DNA of 64,000 bases from Virgisporangium aliadipatigenens (GTDB lineage: Bacteria > Actinomycetota > Actinomycetes > Mycobacteriales > Micromonosporaceae). Below, in pieces: positions 8,727 through 17,213 of this stretch. A program made the position numbers and the translations under genes. The stretch spans positions 62,001 through 126,000 of the forward strand of contig NZ_BOPF01000030.1 of NCBI RefSeq assembly GCF_016863615.1, in the 5' to 3' direction. The notes under the pieces are model-generated. The model searched no databases. It worked only from the letters and a program-made list of their open reading frames with translations, and had not been told where the DNA came from. How positions within the stretch are numbered: position 1 is the first letter of the stretch; each line of letters begins with the position of its first letter.

Positions 8727-8951
8727 ATGGACGGCCAGTGGATCCCGCTTGCGGGAATGGTAGGGCTGGGGCTGATCACAATGGTCTCCACCATCGCTCA
8801 CGCGATGCAACTTGGCCGCACCGTGAAGAGTGCTCTTCAATCCCTTCCGATCGGTGCATCTGGCGTGAATATCCAGGTCAACGACCTGCGCGGGAGAAGT
8901 GTTCGCATTCAGATTGACGCAACCTCTGCGACTCGTCGAGACCGCGTGTGA
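8727..8951 (+). CDS. Small membrane protein, first gene of sigma operon (EACC1-like)
   Basis: 74 residues: one transmembrane helix (about residues 5-27, LAGMVGLGLITMVSTIAHAM) followed by a short basic linker and a beta-hairpin-like tail (VNIQVNDLRGRSVRIQIDA). The pattern resembles the C-terminal half of the effector-associated constant component EACC1 found in actinomycete conflict loci, an inference from pattern only. The ATG at 8727 has GAGGAG 9 nt upstream. Its stop is one base from the start of the sigma factor, so the two are translationally coupled. It may present a sensor or effector at the membrane. Confidence 0.6.
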   Translation: MDGQWIPLAGMVGLGLITMVSTIAHAMQLGRTVKSALQSLPIGASGVNIQVNDLRGRSVRIQIDATSATRRDRV

Positions 8952-8952
8952 C

Positions 8953-9516
8953 ATGGCGCAAGATACCGTCTCGCAGGCTAGGCCAGACGACTCGGACGCG
9001 GAGCCCTGTGCCGACTTTGAGACGTTCTACAAAAAAGCAGCCCCGGCGCTGTTGCGTCACGCGGCCTCGATCACGAACAGTTCTCGCGAAAAGGCTCAGG
9101 AGTACATGCAAGAGGCGATGCTGGTCGTATGGAAACACTGGTCAGAGTTGGAGCACCGATCCGACGGCGAGCGATACCGCTTCGCGCAGACGGTCATGAT
9201 CCGGGTCGCCTACCGTGCGAGTGAACGGGCCGCCCGCTACAAGCGCCTGCTGCCCAAGTTGTGGAACCGGTCAGACGAACCGGCCGTCGAAGACGGTGTG
9301 GTGGCTAACCTGACGGCCGACGAAGCGTTAGCCGTGATCAACTCTTTGCCAGGCCAGCAGCGTATCGTGATGGTGCTGATGTACGACGGCTGCACCGCCG
9401 CTGACGTCGGGAAAATATTGGGCATAAGCCCATCTACGGTACGCTCTCATCTATCTCAGGCGCGACGGGAACTTCGCAAAGCTCTCGATCATCTCCAAGG
9501 GGGCGGTCATGGCTGA
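8953..9516 (+). CDS. ECF-type RNA polymerase sigma factor
   Basis: 187 residues, typical of extracytoplasmic-function sigma factors. Region 2 lies at about residues 20-90 (FYKKAAPALLRHAAS, EYMQEAMLVVWKHW) and region 4 at about 118-175, ending in the helix-turn-helix DVGKILGISPSTVRSHLSQA. It should direct RNA polymerase to a small regulon, often including its own promoter. ATG 8953 starts one base after the preceding stop, and its end overlaps the next gene by 8 nt (ATGGCTGA), the usual arrangement of a sigma factor with its anti-sigma partner. Its base composition is lower in GC than the flanking genes. Confidence 0.9.
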   Translation: MAQDTVSQARPDDSDAEPCADFETFYKKAAPALLRHAASITNSSREKAQEYMQEAMLVVWKHWSELEHRSDGERYRFAQTVMIRVAYRASERAARYKRLLPKLWNRSDEPAVEDGVVANLTADEALAVINSLPGQQRIVMVLMYDGCTAADVGKILGISPSTVRSHLSQARRELRKALDHLQGGGHG

Positions 9517-10435
9517 GTCGCCGCCGGACCGACTTACCGACGCCGAGCGTCACTTGTTCGCCCTCGCCGCCGATGCTGCTGGCAACCGCGCAAAATCGCT
9601 CGACTTCGACGCCACTGAAGGTTGGGAAGCCGTCCAACGAAGGGGAGTGTCCAACCGTCGGCGGGGCGAATTACGAAAAGTCGCGCTTGACGTCCGCCGC
9701 AGCTTCCACCTGGTTCCTTTCGGTTTGTCCGCCGCAATCGTTTGGGCAGCTTTTCTGTACCAAGCCAACCCTCCATTTGGTTTTTTGGGAGGACTGGTCC
9801 TTGTCGGCGCAGTCGTATTTATGGCATTCATGGGCTACGCTCATCTGCGTCGATCAAACGCCGCGTCGCTGATGGCGGCCGCTACTGCTCTGCTGATGAT
9901 AGTAGGGGGGTTTGCCGCAATTGCATCGAAATCGGAAAATGGGATCCCGTCGGATAGCGGGCGCGCGGGGCCTGTCGAGGCAGTCCCTGCGCCATCTGAG
10001 CCGTCTGCAATGCCAGGCCCTTGGCGGACCGATGGCGGTGTTAGCCTGCTCTCGCTGACTAAAATAACAGGAATAGCGAGACAGGGTCCTGTAAGTATTG
10101 CCGGCCGATCATTTTCGGACGGCGTTACAATCCCATGCGGAAGCTCCGCTGCCGGCTACAATAATGTGCTCTGGAATGTTGAACACTACAAGCGCTTTTC
10201 GGCAATAGTGGGGATCCCCAGCGAGCTTCCGGGCGGCGTCGCCCTCAGCATTGCTTTTATGGACCAGGCGGGACGCTTGCTAGATTCCTACGACTTGTCG
10301 GCCGGGGAGACCAAAATCGTTTCTATCGCCGTATATGATTACTTGCAGATTTCTTGTCAACCGGTAAGTAATTCTCCGAACGGATATATTCCTGTAAGTG
10401 CCGCTATTGGAGCTCCGGAACTCTTTGAGAGCTAA
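9509..10435 (+). CDS. Membrane protein with putative NPCBM-like sensor domain, probable anti-sigma factor
   Basis: 308 residues. A cytoplasmic N-terminal segment (1-68) is followed by three hydrophobic helices (about 70-88, 93-112, 116-140). The rest is an extracytoplasmic domain (about 175-308) with the strand pattern of NPCBM/carbohydrate-binding modules (SIAGRSFSDGVTIPCG, FSAIVGIPSELPGG, GRLLDSYDLSAGE). Overlap with the sigma gene suggests it holds the sigma factor at the membrane and releases it on an outside signal, perhaps a glycan. No zinc-binding anti-sigma motif (HxxxCxxC) is present, so the sigma-binding mode is not obvious. The anti-sigma role is inferred from position and topology. 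Confidence 0.65.
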   Translation: MAESPPDRLTDAERHLFALAADAAGNRAKSLDFDATEGWEAVQRRGVSNRRRGELRKVALDVRRSFHLVPFGLSAAIVWAAFLYQANPPFGFLGGLVLVGAVVFMAFMGYAHLRRSNAASLMAAATALLMIVGGFAAIASKSENGIPSDSGRAGPVEAVPAPSEPSAMPGPWRTDGGVSLLSLTKITGIARQGPVSIAGRSFSDGVTIPCGSSAAGYNNVLWNVEHYKRFSAIVGIPSELPGGVALSIAFMDQAGRLLDSYDLSAGETKIVSIAVYDYLQISCQPVSNSPNGYIPVSAAIGAPELFES

Positions 10436-10543
10436 GGGCTATCCGTACTTACCCGTCCCGCTCAACCGCGCGGTACTGGCCCTCATGCGCGTTGTGGATG
10501 GCCAGGGTCTGTGCCCGGCAATGCGTCAGCTGGCGTGGGGCAG

Positions 10544-10715
10544 CTACTCCTCGATCGGAAGAATCATGTCTCCATCGAGCCCGGCGTACAGGCGGGGCGT
10601 CGCGGTCAGCACATCGCAATCGTGGCCGTACGCCGCCAAGACCGCCGAGGCCGCGTCGACCCGACCGATGATCTCGTCTGTGGGCCCGGCCGACTGGTGA
10701 GAGCGCCTATTCAAC
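10544..10715 (-). pseudogene. Possible C-terminal fragment of a PIN-domain-like protein
   Basis: A minus-strand frame ending in TAG at 10544 gives DEIIGRVDAASAVLAAYGHD, then CDVLTATPRLYAGLDGDM, then ILPIEE. It resembles the last strand-helix-strand of PIN (VapC-type) nucleases, where a position such as VLTxxP follows the active-site region. No start codon is visible; the fragment runs into copy 2 of the 23-bp repeat, as if cut by an insertion or deletion. The surrounding 10436-10882 shows no other gene. Confidence 0.3.
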
Positions 10716-10716
10716 T
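10694..10716. repeat. 23-bp direct repeat, copy 2
   Basis: CTGGTGAGA-G-CGCCTATTCAACT matches the copy at 7784-7806 with one mismatch and in the same orientation. It sits at the broken edge of the PIN-like fragment. Confidence 0.6.
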
Positions 10717-10882
10717 AACGCGGATTCCGGTCCGGTAGAGATCCAACTCTTACTCTCCGTACTGCCGAGGGTAGCTCCGGGCTGAACATGGCACTTCTCC
10801 GATGAGCCAACGAGATGTCGGCGCGTCAGCAAGGCTGTGCAGGTCAGGTCGAGACTGGGCCCACCAAGGCGGGGAGCACGGC

Positions 10883-11290
10883 ATGACCAACGCGAACATC
10901 GAATCCGACCTCAGAATCACGCTCACGGACGAACGTTTCGCTGAGCTAGAGCATGCCGCAGCGCTCGCCAACGTCGTTCTGGGCAATGTTGGCGCGATCG
11001 CATCGATCACCGTTCGAGTCGGTTCGAGTAGGTGTGCCGGAACCGTCACGATCAACACAAGCGATGGCTCGGTCGACGTGGGACTCGGCGAGCTCTCAAT
11101 GATGCGACTCCGTCTGGAGCGCATCGCGTTCCTGGACTCGGAAGCGTTCGTGATAAAGCCTGATGGCGCTATCTGGCAGGAGTTCGATCGGGTAAGCGTG
11201 GAACGCGATCGAGGGCGGCAGGTCTCGCCTTTGCCATCGCAGGAGGAATGGGCGGTCTTGTTGAAACTTGAGGCGGCCTGCACGGAGTAG
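10883..11290 (+). CDS. Hypothetical protein
   Basis: 135 residues, no recognised domain, no membrane segment. It has an alternating beta pattern (SDLRITLTDERFAELEHAA, ASITVRVGSSRCAGTVTIN, SVDVGLGELSMMRLRLERIAF). The ATG at 10883 is preceded by GGGGAG; an in-frame ATG 27 codons earlier lacks a ribosome-binding site. Codon use is less GC-rich at third positions than core genes, consistent with acquired DNA. It ends 3 nt before the decayed recombinase on the other strand. Confidence 0.6.
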   Translation: MTNANIESDLRITLTDERFAELEHAAALANVVLGNVGAIASITVRVGSSRCAGTVTINTSDGSVDVGLGELSMMRLRLERIAFLDSEAFVIKPDGAIWQEFDRVSVERDRGRQVSPLPSQEEWAVLLKLEAACTE

Positions 11291-11293
11291 CGG

Positions 11294-12532
11294 TCACGTC
11301 CTGTGGTCGCCGGGGCGTAGTTGGACCAGGTGGTGCCAGCGTTGGCTGCGAGGCGGGCGGCGGTGACCTGGTGGTAGCCGAGCGCGTCGGCGACGATCGG
11401 GGCGGGCATGTCGAGGACGTGCTGTCGGATCGCGGCGATGCGGCCTGCGGTGGTCGGGGACGCCGAGCTCATGGATCAGCGGTGACAGCGTGCGGGGCTG
11501 GAGCGGTTGGCCAGCTCGACGGCCGGGGAACAGCCAGCGGGAGTCGCGGTTGGTGGCGGTGCGCATATTGGTGCGCTGGCCGAGATACTCGAGCAACAGA
11601 GCAGCGACCGGTTCGGGCACCGGTGTGGGTGGGTCGCCGAGGCGTAGCAGGACCTGATCGTCGTCGCGGATGATGTCGTCGATGGTCAGCCGGGTAATCC
11701 GGCTGACCGGTTGGGCATAGAGCAGCAGGATCACCGCGGCGACCCGGGTGCGCAGCGGGGCGCGAGTGTCGATGAGGAGTTGGCCGAGGAGCACGGTGCG
11801 ATCGTGCTCGGGCAGCGGCGTGCCGCCGGTTCCTTGGGCGGCTGGCAGCTCGAACCGTGGGCTGTGCCGGTTTGCGGCCGACCACTGCAGGAACGCCCGG
11901 ACGTTGATGCGGTCGCTGACGGTGTGCTCGACGGCCCGCGCGTCGATGTCGGCTTGGGTGCAGTCGGCGAGCGGGCGGCCTCGGGCGGCAAGCCAGCCGA
12001 GTATGCGGTGGCCTGGCCGATCTGCTGGCCGGCGTAGCTGCGCCCGGCCGGGGTGATCGGCTGGTCTCGGCGCGGGACCGGAGCCGGGGCAGGACGTACC
12101 AGGTCGCAACCGTCGCAGCAGTTGGGCGTGGTCCGGGTCGTTGACTTCGGCGAGGTGCTGGTGCAGCCAGCGCACGAACAGCAGGATCTGCTTGTCGATC
12201 GTGGGCAGCAGACCGCAAGCCATCAGCAGTTCACGCAGGTGCGCGGCCGCGCGCCAGGGTTGCAAGGTGCGGAACCCCTCGTGGATCAGCGGAATCTCCC
12301 CGCGAGCCAGCCGGCGCAGGATTTCAGCGGGCGCTCGGTGGCGTGAGGTCAGCCAGGTCAGCCCGGTCAACGGGTTCTCCATGCCGCGCAGTTGGTCGGC
12401 GAGCGGAGTCAGTCGGGGGTGGATGCGGCCGGTGCCGTCGTCGAGGAGCTCGGCGAGCCGGTCGGCGAGGGCGCAGCGGGTGCAGCGGCGGCCGCCGTGC
12501 AGTTTGCCCTCATGGCCGCAGCGCGAGCAGGG
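11294..12532 (-). pseudogene. Decayed tyrosine recombinase / integrase-like gene
   Basis: Pieces of one actinomycete recombinase-like protein lie in different minus-strand frames. They are a zinc ribbon CSRCGHEGKLHGGRRCTRC, then FRTLQPWRAAAHLRELLM, then (other frame) TWYVLPRLRSRAE, then (first frame) LRTRVAAVILLLYAQPVSRI with LGDPPTPVPEPVAALLLEYL. The last piece is in a third frame, TTAGRIAAIRQHVLDMPAP and VADALGYHQVTAARLA. At least two frameshifts break it. A stop codon directly precedes the zinc ribbon, so the N-terminus is missing. Its upstream edge lies about 12 nt from the stop of the WD40 gene, so that insertion may have cut it. Confidence 0.75.
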
Positions 12533-12544
12533 TCAGCGGCCGGC

Positions 12545-15016
12545 TCACCGTTTATGGGACCCTTTGGTCATTTCGTTAAGCGCTTCGCGGACCTTAAGAA
12601 GGTCGGCGGAAAGCGCGGACGGCGGTGTGGCCCAGAGCAGGACTGTCGCGTCGTCTCCACCGGTGGCAAGCATGTGCCCCTCGGGAGAGAACGCCACCGC
12701 ACGCACCCAGTCGGTGTGGCCGGTGAGGGGTTCGCCAGCGGGTTGGCCGGTCGCTAGATCCCATAGCCGCACCGTTTGATCACCGCTGCCGGTGGCGATG
12801 AAGCGGCCATCGGGAGAAAACGCCACCGCGAGCACCGTATTGGCGTGGCCGGTGAGGGGTTCACCGAGGGGTTGGCCGGTGTCCGGGTTCCACAGTCGAA
12901 CCGTCCTGTCGGCGCTCGATGTGGCGAGCAGGCGCCCGTCGGGAGAGAACGTCACGGAAAGCACCGGAAGTTCGTGGCCGGTGAGGGGTTCACCGAGGGG
13001 TTGGCCGGTGTCCGGGTCCCATAGTCGCACTGTCCTGTCGTCGCTGGCGGTCGCGAGCAGGCGGCCGCTTGGGGAGAACGCCACCGACCACACCACGCCG
13101 GTGTGGCCGCGGAAAGGTCTGCCGAGGAGTTGGCCTGTGGTCGGATTCCACAACTGCACCGTCTCGTCAGCGCTGGCAGTGGCGAGACGGTGTCCGTCGG
13201 GAGAGAACGCCACCGCGAGCACCTCGCCGGTGTGGCCGGTGAGGGGTTCGCCGACGGTTTGGCCGGTCCCTGGGTCCCACAGCCGCACCGTTCTGTCGTC
13301 GCTGCCGGTAGCGAGCAGGCGGCCGCTTGGCGAAAACGCCACCGCACGCACCATGCGAATGTGGCCGGTGAGGGGTTCGCCGACGGTTTGGCCGGTCCCT
13401 GGGTCCCACAGCCGCACCATTTTGTCGGCGCCAGCGGTGGCGAGCAGGCGCCCGTAGGGCGAAAACGCGACCGCAACTATCCGATCTCCTGGTCGCAACG
13501 GCGTTTCGGGAAGCGGGAGTCGCGCTGCTTGGCGTCGCTGTTTGAGCAGGTCGTCAACGATGGTGAGCAGTTCAGCTGCTGAGTTGCGTAACTTGGCCAC
13601 CTCGGCCCGCGCCTCGGTGGATTGGCGTCGGGCCTGTGTCAGGCCAGGGCAGCTATGAGAGCTCCATAGCCGCACCGTCTTGTCGAGGCCTGCGGTGGCG
13701 AGCAGGTGCCCGTCGGGGGAGAACGCCACCGCGTTCACAATGATGTGGCCGGTGAGGAGTTTTCCGGCGGGTTGGCCGGTGGCCGGATCCCACAGCCACA
13801 CCGTCTCGTCGAGGCCTGCGGTGGCGAGCAGGTGCCCGTCGGGGGAGAACGCCACCGCGTACACCCCGGTGTGGCCGGTGAGGAGTTTTCCGGCGGGTTG
13901 GCCGGTGGCCGGATCCCACAGCCACACCGTGCCGTCGGAGTCTGCGCCGGCGAGCAGGCGCCCGTCGGGAGAGAACGCCACCGCATATACCCCGGCGGTG
14001 TGGCCGGTGAGGAGTTTTCCGGCGGGTCGGCCGGTGGCCGGATCCCACAGCTGCACTATTTGATCACCGTTTCCGGTGGCGATGAAGCGGCCATCTGGCG
14101 AGAACGCCACCGCGTACACCCCGCGGGTGTGGCCGGTGAGGGGCTCGCCGGCGGGTTGGCCGGTGGCCGGATCCCACAGCCGCACCCTCGCGTTGGAGCA
14201 GATGGTGGCGAGCAGGCGCCCGTCGGGAGAGAACGCCACCGACCGCACCCCGCCGGGATGGTCGGTGATGGGTGTACCGGCGAGTTGGCCGGTGGCCGGG
14301 TCCCACAGCCGCACCGTCTTGTCGGAGCCGGCGGAGGCGAGCAGGCGCCCGTCGGGAGAGAACGCCAGCGACCGCACCTCGCCGCCGGTGTGACCGGTGA
14401 GGGGCGCACCGGCGGCAGCCCATCCATCGTGGAGGTGAGGAGTCCGTGGCTGCGGAACCACGACAGGTTGGTTGATGACGGCGACGGCATCCGTTTGCGC
14501 CTGTCTGTTCGGACCTGGTTTGGCAGCGGATGCGAGTTCGGTTTGGCGGGCGGCTTTCCGGAGTGTGCGCAGCTGTGGAATCACGGCGAGCTGACCGGTG
14601 GCGGCGACAGGATCGGGTTGGGCTACCTGCTCCGAAGGCATCTGCGCGGACGTGCGTTCGTCCTGGCGGGCGGGTCTCGGCGGTTTGCGGGCCAGATGGT
14701 GGTGCTCAGCGATGCGTTCCCATGCGGCGATCCACGCCGGATGCCGATCGGCGGAAACTTCGCAGAGGGTGAGGAAGGGCCGGATGAACTGCTTCTTCGG
14801 CAGCTTCTTGCCGGCGAGGGCCTCGTAGATGCTGTTGCGGGTGATCACCGGATCGCTGTTGCCGTTGGTGGTTAAGGCCGCGGCGCGTTTTGCCAGTTCC
14901 CGGTAGGAGGTACTGCCGGCTCGGACGTGTACCCGTTTCAGCAGCAGCGCGAAGTCCTCGACGGTGCTGGCCTGATTCGGGTCGAGCTCTCCAGCAGGCG
15001 CGGTGTTCGGATGCAT
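12545..15016 (-). CDS. WD40-repeat protein with N-terminal helical regulator-like domain
   Basis: 823 residues. An N-terminal helical domain (about 15-115; [32 protein letters not shown]) resembles the helix-turn-helix-like heads of actinomycete STAND and WD40 signalling proteins. Thirteen WD40 repeats follow: six at about 205-460 and seven at about 525-815. A 60-residue insert separates them ([20 protein letters not shown], a likely coiled coil). Most repeats read [28 protein letters not shown] and are nearly identical in DNA, so they were amplified recently. WD40 propellers act as protein-interaction scaffolds; partner unknown. There is no NTPase domain. Confidence 0.88.
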   Translation of the reverse strand: MHPNTAPAGELDPNQASTVEDFALLLKRVHVRAGSTSYRELAKRAAALTTNGNSDPVITRNSIYEALAGKKLPKKQFIRPFLTLCEVSADRHPAWIAAWERIAEHHHLARKPPRPARQDERTSAQMPSEQVAQPDPVAATGQLAVIPQLRTLRKAARQTELASAAKPGPNRQAQTDAVAVINQPVVVPQPRTPHLHDGWAAAGAPLTGHTGGEVRSLAFSPDGRLLASAGSDKTVRLWDPATGQLAGTPITDHPGGVRSVAFSPDGRLLATICSNARVRLWDPATGQPAGEPLTGHTRGVYAVAFSPDGRFIATGNGDQIVQLWDPATGRPAGKLLTGHTAGVYAVAFSPDGRLLAGADSDGTVWLWDPATGQPAGKLLTGHTGVYAVAFSPDGHLLATAGLDETVWLWDPATGQPAGKLLTGHIIVNAVAFSPDGHLLATAGLDKTVRLWSSHSCPGLTQARRQSTEARAEVAKLRNSAAELLTIVDDLLKQRRQAARLPLPETPLRPGDRIVAVAFSPYGRLLATAGADKMVRLWDPGTGQTVGEPLTGHIRMVRAVAFSPSGRLLATGSDDRTVRLWDPGTGQTVGEPLTGHTGEVLAVAFSPDGHRLATASADETVQLWNPTTGQLLGRPFRGHTGVVWSVAFSPSGRLLATASDDRTVRLWDPDTGQPLGEPLTGHELPVLSVTFSPDGRLLATSSADRTVRLWNPDTGQPLGEPLTGHANTVLAVAFSPDGRFIATGSGDQTVRLWDLATGQPAGEPLTGHTDWVRAVAFSPEGHMLATGGDDATVLLWATPPSALSADLLKVREALNEMTKGSHKR

Positions 15017-15257
15017 CGGGGCCGTCCTTGGCTGTCCTCAACTGTCTTGAGTTGTCGGCCAATGTACGTGGCGTAACCAATGCGGGTGGGACGCTGCCGC
15101 CGATTGTCTGGCCCCGCGCGGTATCCGGCCCGGGTTTGTTCGGGTGTTTCCGCAGCTCTTGGCGCAGACAGTCTTAACGGCACTTGATGGTGGAGTCCTT
15201 GCCGCAGCCGTCCTCGAACGGGTGAGCGGCTTCGCACCGCCCACGTTGGAGATTGCC

Positions 15258-15455
15258 GTGACCATCGCCCTGCGCGCCGTATGGACCGCCATGGTCCTCC
15301 TTACCGCCGCCTTCGTCGCCGTCCTCGCCGGGCTGCTCACCGCCGCCGGCGGCGCTACCCTGCCGAACGCCCTACTCGCCGGCGGCGTCGCCTTCGCCAG
15401 CACCGCCGGGGTACTGCTGGCCGTGCTTACCCTCCTCCTGAGCGGCCCCCAATGA
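15258..15455 (+). CDS. Small two-helix membrane protein
   Basis: 65 residues, almost all hydrophobic: helix 1 about residues 5-28 (WTAMVLLTAAFVAVLAGLL) and helix 2 about 38-62 (GGVAFASTAGVLLAVLTLLL). The GTG at 15258 has GGAG 6 nt upstream. An in-frame GTG at 15144 would add 38 residues but has no site. No family recognised. It lies alone between the WD40 gene and the next leftward gene. Confidence 0.5.
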   Translation: MTIALRAVWTAMVLLTAAFVAVLAGLLTAAGGATLPNALLAGGVAFASTAGVLLAVLTLLLSGPQ

Positions 15456-15575
15456 CCTACCGAGCCAGCGGCTCACGGCGGGCCCTGACACGCTCGTCGA
15501 GCTGGGCGTCACGAGGGGAGACCGGGGCCCTCCCACGGAAAACCCCGGCCGGGGTGACTCGCGCCGGCCCGGCGC

Positions 15576-16484
15576 TCAGTCGGTGTCGCGCTCGATGAGG
15601 GTGCGCCGCACACCGGCGTCGAGCATCGCCTGGGCGCGGTGGTTGCCGTTGTTGTAGCGGGCATCGCGCGGCCAGGGTCCGTGCGGGCGGATCGTGTCCA
15701 TCACGAGGGAGTCCAGCGCCTCGGCCTCCCAGTCGGTCAGGCCCTGTGCGTCCGGGTGGTTGAGCACGTGCCGGGGGATGTCCTCGAAGCTGACGCCGGC
15801 GGCCTCGAACTGCGCGACCAGGCGCAGCGCGAGACGGTTCACCTGGTGCCAGTCCCCACCGTGGTACCAGCAGCAGTCCCGGCCGCCACGGCGCGGCACC
15901 AGCTGCCGGCCGAGCCGGCGCCACCACGGCACCCCGGCCGCCATGCACTTCTTCTCGCGGAACGGCGCCGGGCGCGGCAACCGGACCACCGGGTAGGCCA
16001 CGAACCGAGCCTCCGGTTCCGGCTCGGGTTCGGGCGGGGTGAAGCCGGCCCCGCGTTCCAGATCGACCGCCTGGCCGACGAGCGCGTCGACGTCGGCCGG
16101 GGACATCGGCCGCCACCCGGGCGAGCGCAGCGTGCGCGCGCTCGGGTCGGCGGCGAACGTCACCAGCGACAACTGCCGCCGGTGTTCCAGGATCAGGTGC
16201 GAGACCCAGACCGGCGGCTCCGGCGCGTCGGGGAAGTGCTCCCGCCAGACCGTCTCGGCGCACGTCTCGGCTGCGTTGGTCAGCGACGCGCCCTCACCGG
16301 CGCCCGGCATCTGCGTGGCGACCGCGACCGGGCGCATCCCGTCGCCGGTGAACAGCTGCAGCCGGAACGTCGCCCGCCAGCGCGCCTCCGGCGGCAGCCG
16401 GTACATGTGCTCATCGAGGACTCGCGCACGCGCGCCGGCGAACGCGTCCAGCAGTTGCGGCAGGGACGGCTCGTCAGCGCTCAT
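15576..16484 (-). CDS. Hypothetical protein, possible ParB-like C-terminal segment
   Basis: 302 residues. The N-terminal half has protein-like strands and helices (LLDAFAGARARVLDEHMYRL, WVSHLILEHRRQLSLVTF). The middle is rich in Glu/Pro, and a Trp-rich basic stretch (CMAAGVPWWRRLG) precedes a Cys-Cys-Trp-Tyr segment. The C-terminus, ARYNNGNHRAQAMLDAGVRR, recalls the NGxHRxxAM loop of ParB/Srx-like folds, but that is pattern only. ATG 16484 (MSADEPSLPQ) is the first start with protein-like sequence after it. An overlapping small frame ends 11 nt inside its start, which would be compatible with coupling. Confidence 0.65.
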   Translation of the reverse strand: MSADEPSLPQLLDAFAGARARVLDEHMYRLPPEARWRATFRLQLFTGDGMRPVAVATQMPGAGEGASLTNAAETCAETVWREHFPDAPEPPVWVSHLILEHRRQLSLVTFAADPSARTLRSPGWRPMSPADVDALVGQAVDLERGAGFTPPEPEPEPEARFVAYPVVRLPRPAPFREKKCMAAGVPWWRRLGRQLVPRRGGRDCCWYHGGDWHQVNRLALRLVAQFEAAGVSFEDIPRHVLNHPDAQGLTDWEAEALDSLVMDTIRPHGPWPRDARYNNGNHRAQAMLDAGVRRTLIERDTD

Positions 16485-16773
16485 GCGCCGCACCGTACCG
16501 GCGGATCGTGTCGCCGCCGACCTTCCCGCCGCGCGTGTCGAGATCGATCCTGCTCGACACTCGGGCGACTGTCGCGGGTCCGGCCGGGACGGCCGCCGTC
16601 GCGGGTCGGCCGCCGTCGCGTGTCCGGCGCCCGGCTGCCGCGGCGCTTCCGTTCCTCGGCGCTGACGCGCCTGCGGTACGGGTCGCCTTGCCCTCGAACC
16701 CGCGCCGGGCGGCGCCCGCCCGACTCGCGCCAGGCGTGCCGGTGACGCCCGTGACCGCCGGGCGCGTGTCCAC
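16474..16773 (-). CDS. Possible small basic protein upstream of the 302-residue gene
   Basis: 99 residues, Ala/Arg/Gly/Thr-rich, with a more ordered C-terminus (RIDLDTRGGKVGGDTIRRYG). It overlaps the following gene by 11 nt, as coupled actinomycete genes often do. No domain recognised and low-complexity composition, so it may be a chance frame. The remainder of 16485-16961 shows nothing else. Confidence 0.3.
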   Translation of the reverse strand: MDTRPAVTGVTGTPGASRAGAARRGFEGKATRTAGASAPRNGSAAAAGRRTRDGGRPATAAVPAGPATVARVSSRIDLDTRGGKVGGDTIRRYGAAHER

Positions 16774-16961
16774 TCGCGGCCTGGTGCCCGGGCGTTACCG
16801 CGCACCAGGCCGCGTGGAAGCAGCAACGTAGTTGTCAGTGCTCGGCGGTCGCTTCGTTATCAGCGGATCGGTCGCTGCTGACACGGTCCGCGCCGGCTCG
16901 GCGTAGGTCGGACCCGACTCGTCGCGCGCCCGCGCCAGAATGCATTCGCGTCATCGACCTA

Positions 16962-17162
16962 CTAGCGCGCGTCGCCCACCCCGGTATTGGTGTGGTTCCC
17001 CCACACAATCGTGACGGGACCGCCGGTGGAGTTGTACGACGCCTTGCGCTTCGCCCTGCGATCCTCGTCAACTGCCGCTCTGGCGTCGTGCGCCGAATTG
17101 GCAGAGATGAGGAGGACGGTCGCCTGCCCGTTATAACTCACGGGCACCTGCCAGGTTCTCAC
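16962..17162 (-). CDS. Small hypothetical protein
   Basis: 66 residues with a plausible beta-beta-alpha start (TWQVPVSYNGQATVLLISAN, SAHDARAAVDEDRRAK) and a beta tail (GGPVTIVWGNH), resembling small DUF-type proteins of actinomycetes. GTG start with only a weak ribosome-binding site. It follows the STAND gene in the same direction, 51 nt beyond its stop, so it may be co-transcribed. Function unknown. Confidence 0.5.
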   Translation of the reverse strand: MRTWQVPVSYNGQATVLLISANSAHDARAAVDEDRRAKRKASYNSTGGPVTIVWGNHTNTGVGDAR

Positions 17163-17213
17163 CTGATCAGGGTACGGCGGATCGCGGCGCGGCGAAGTCG
17201 AAGTCCGCGCCTG

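Noticed and set aside
13706-14875. Plus-strand frame opposite the WD40 gene
   Set aside because: Repetitive because the WD40 DNA is repetitive; no start site and no domain.
12545-15016. CRISPR-like array (regularly spaced near-identical DNA)
   Set aside because: The 120-130-bp period is coding and corresponds to WD40 blades; there are no short repeats with unique spacers. The periodic DNA at 17.2-18.3 kb encodes TPR units.
15144-15257. Longer start for the small membrane protein at 15258
   Set aside because: The GTG at 15144 lacks a ribosome-binding site, while 15258 has GGAG 6 nt ahead.
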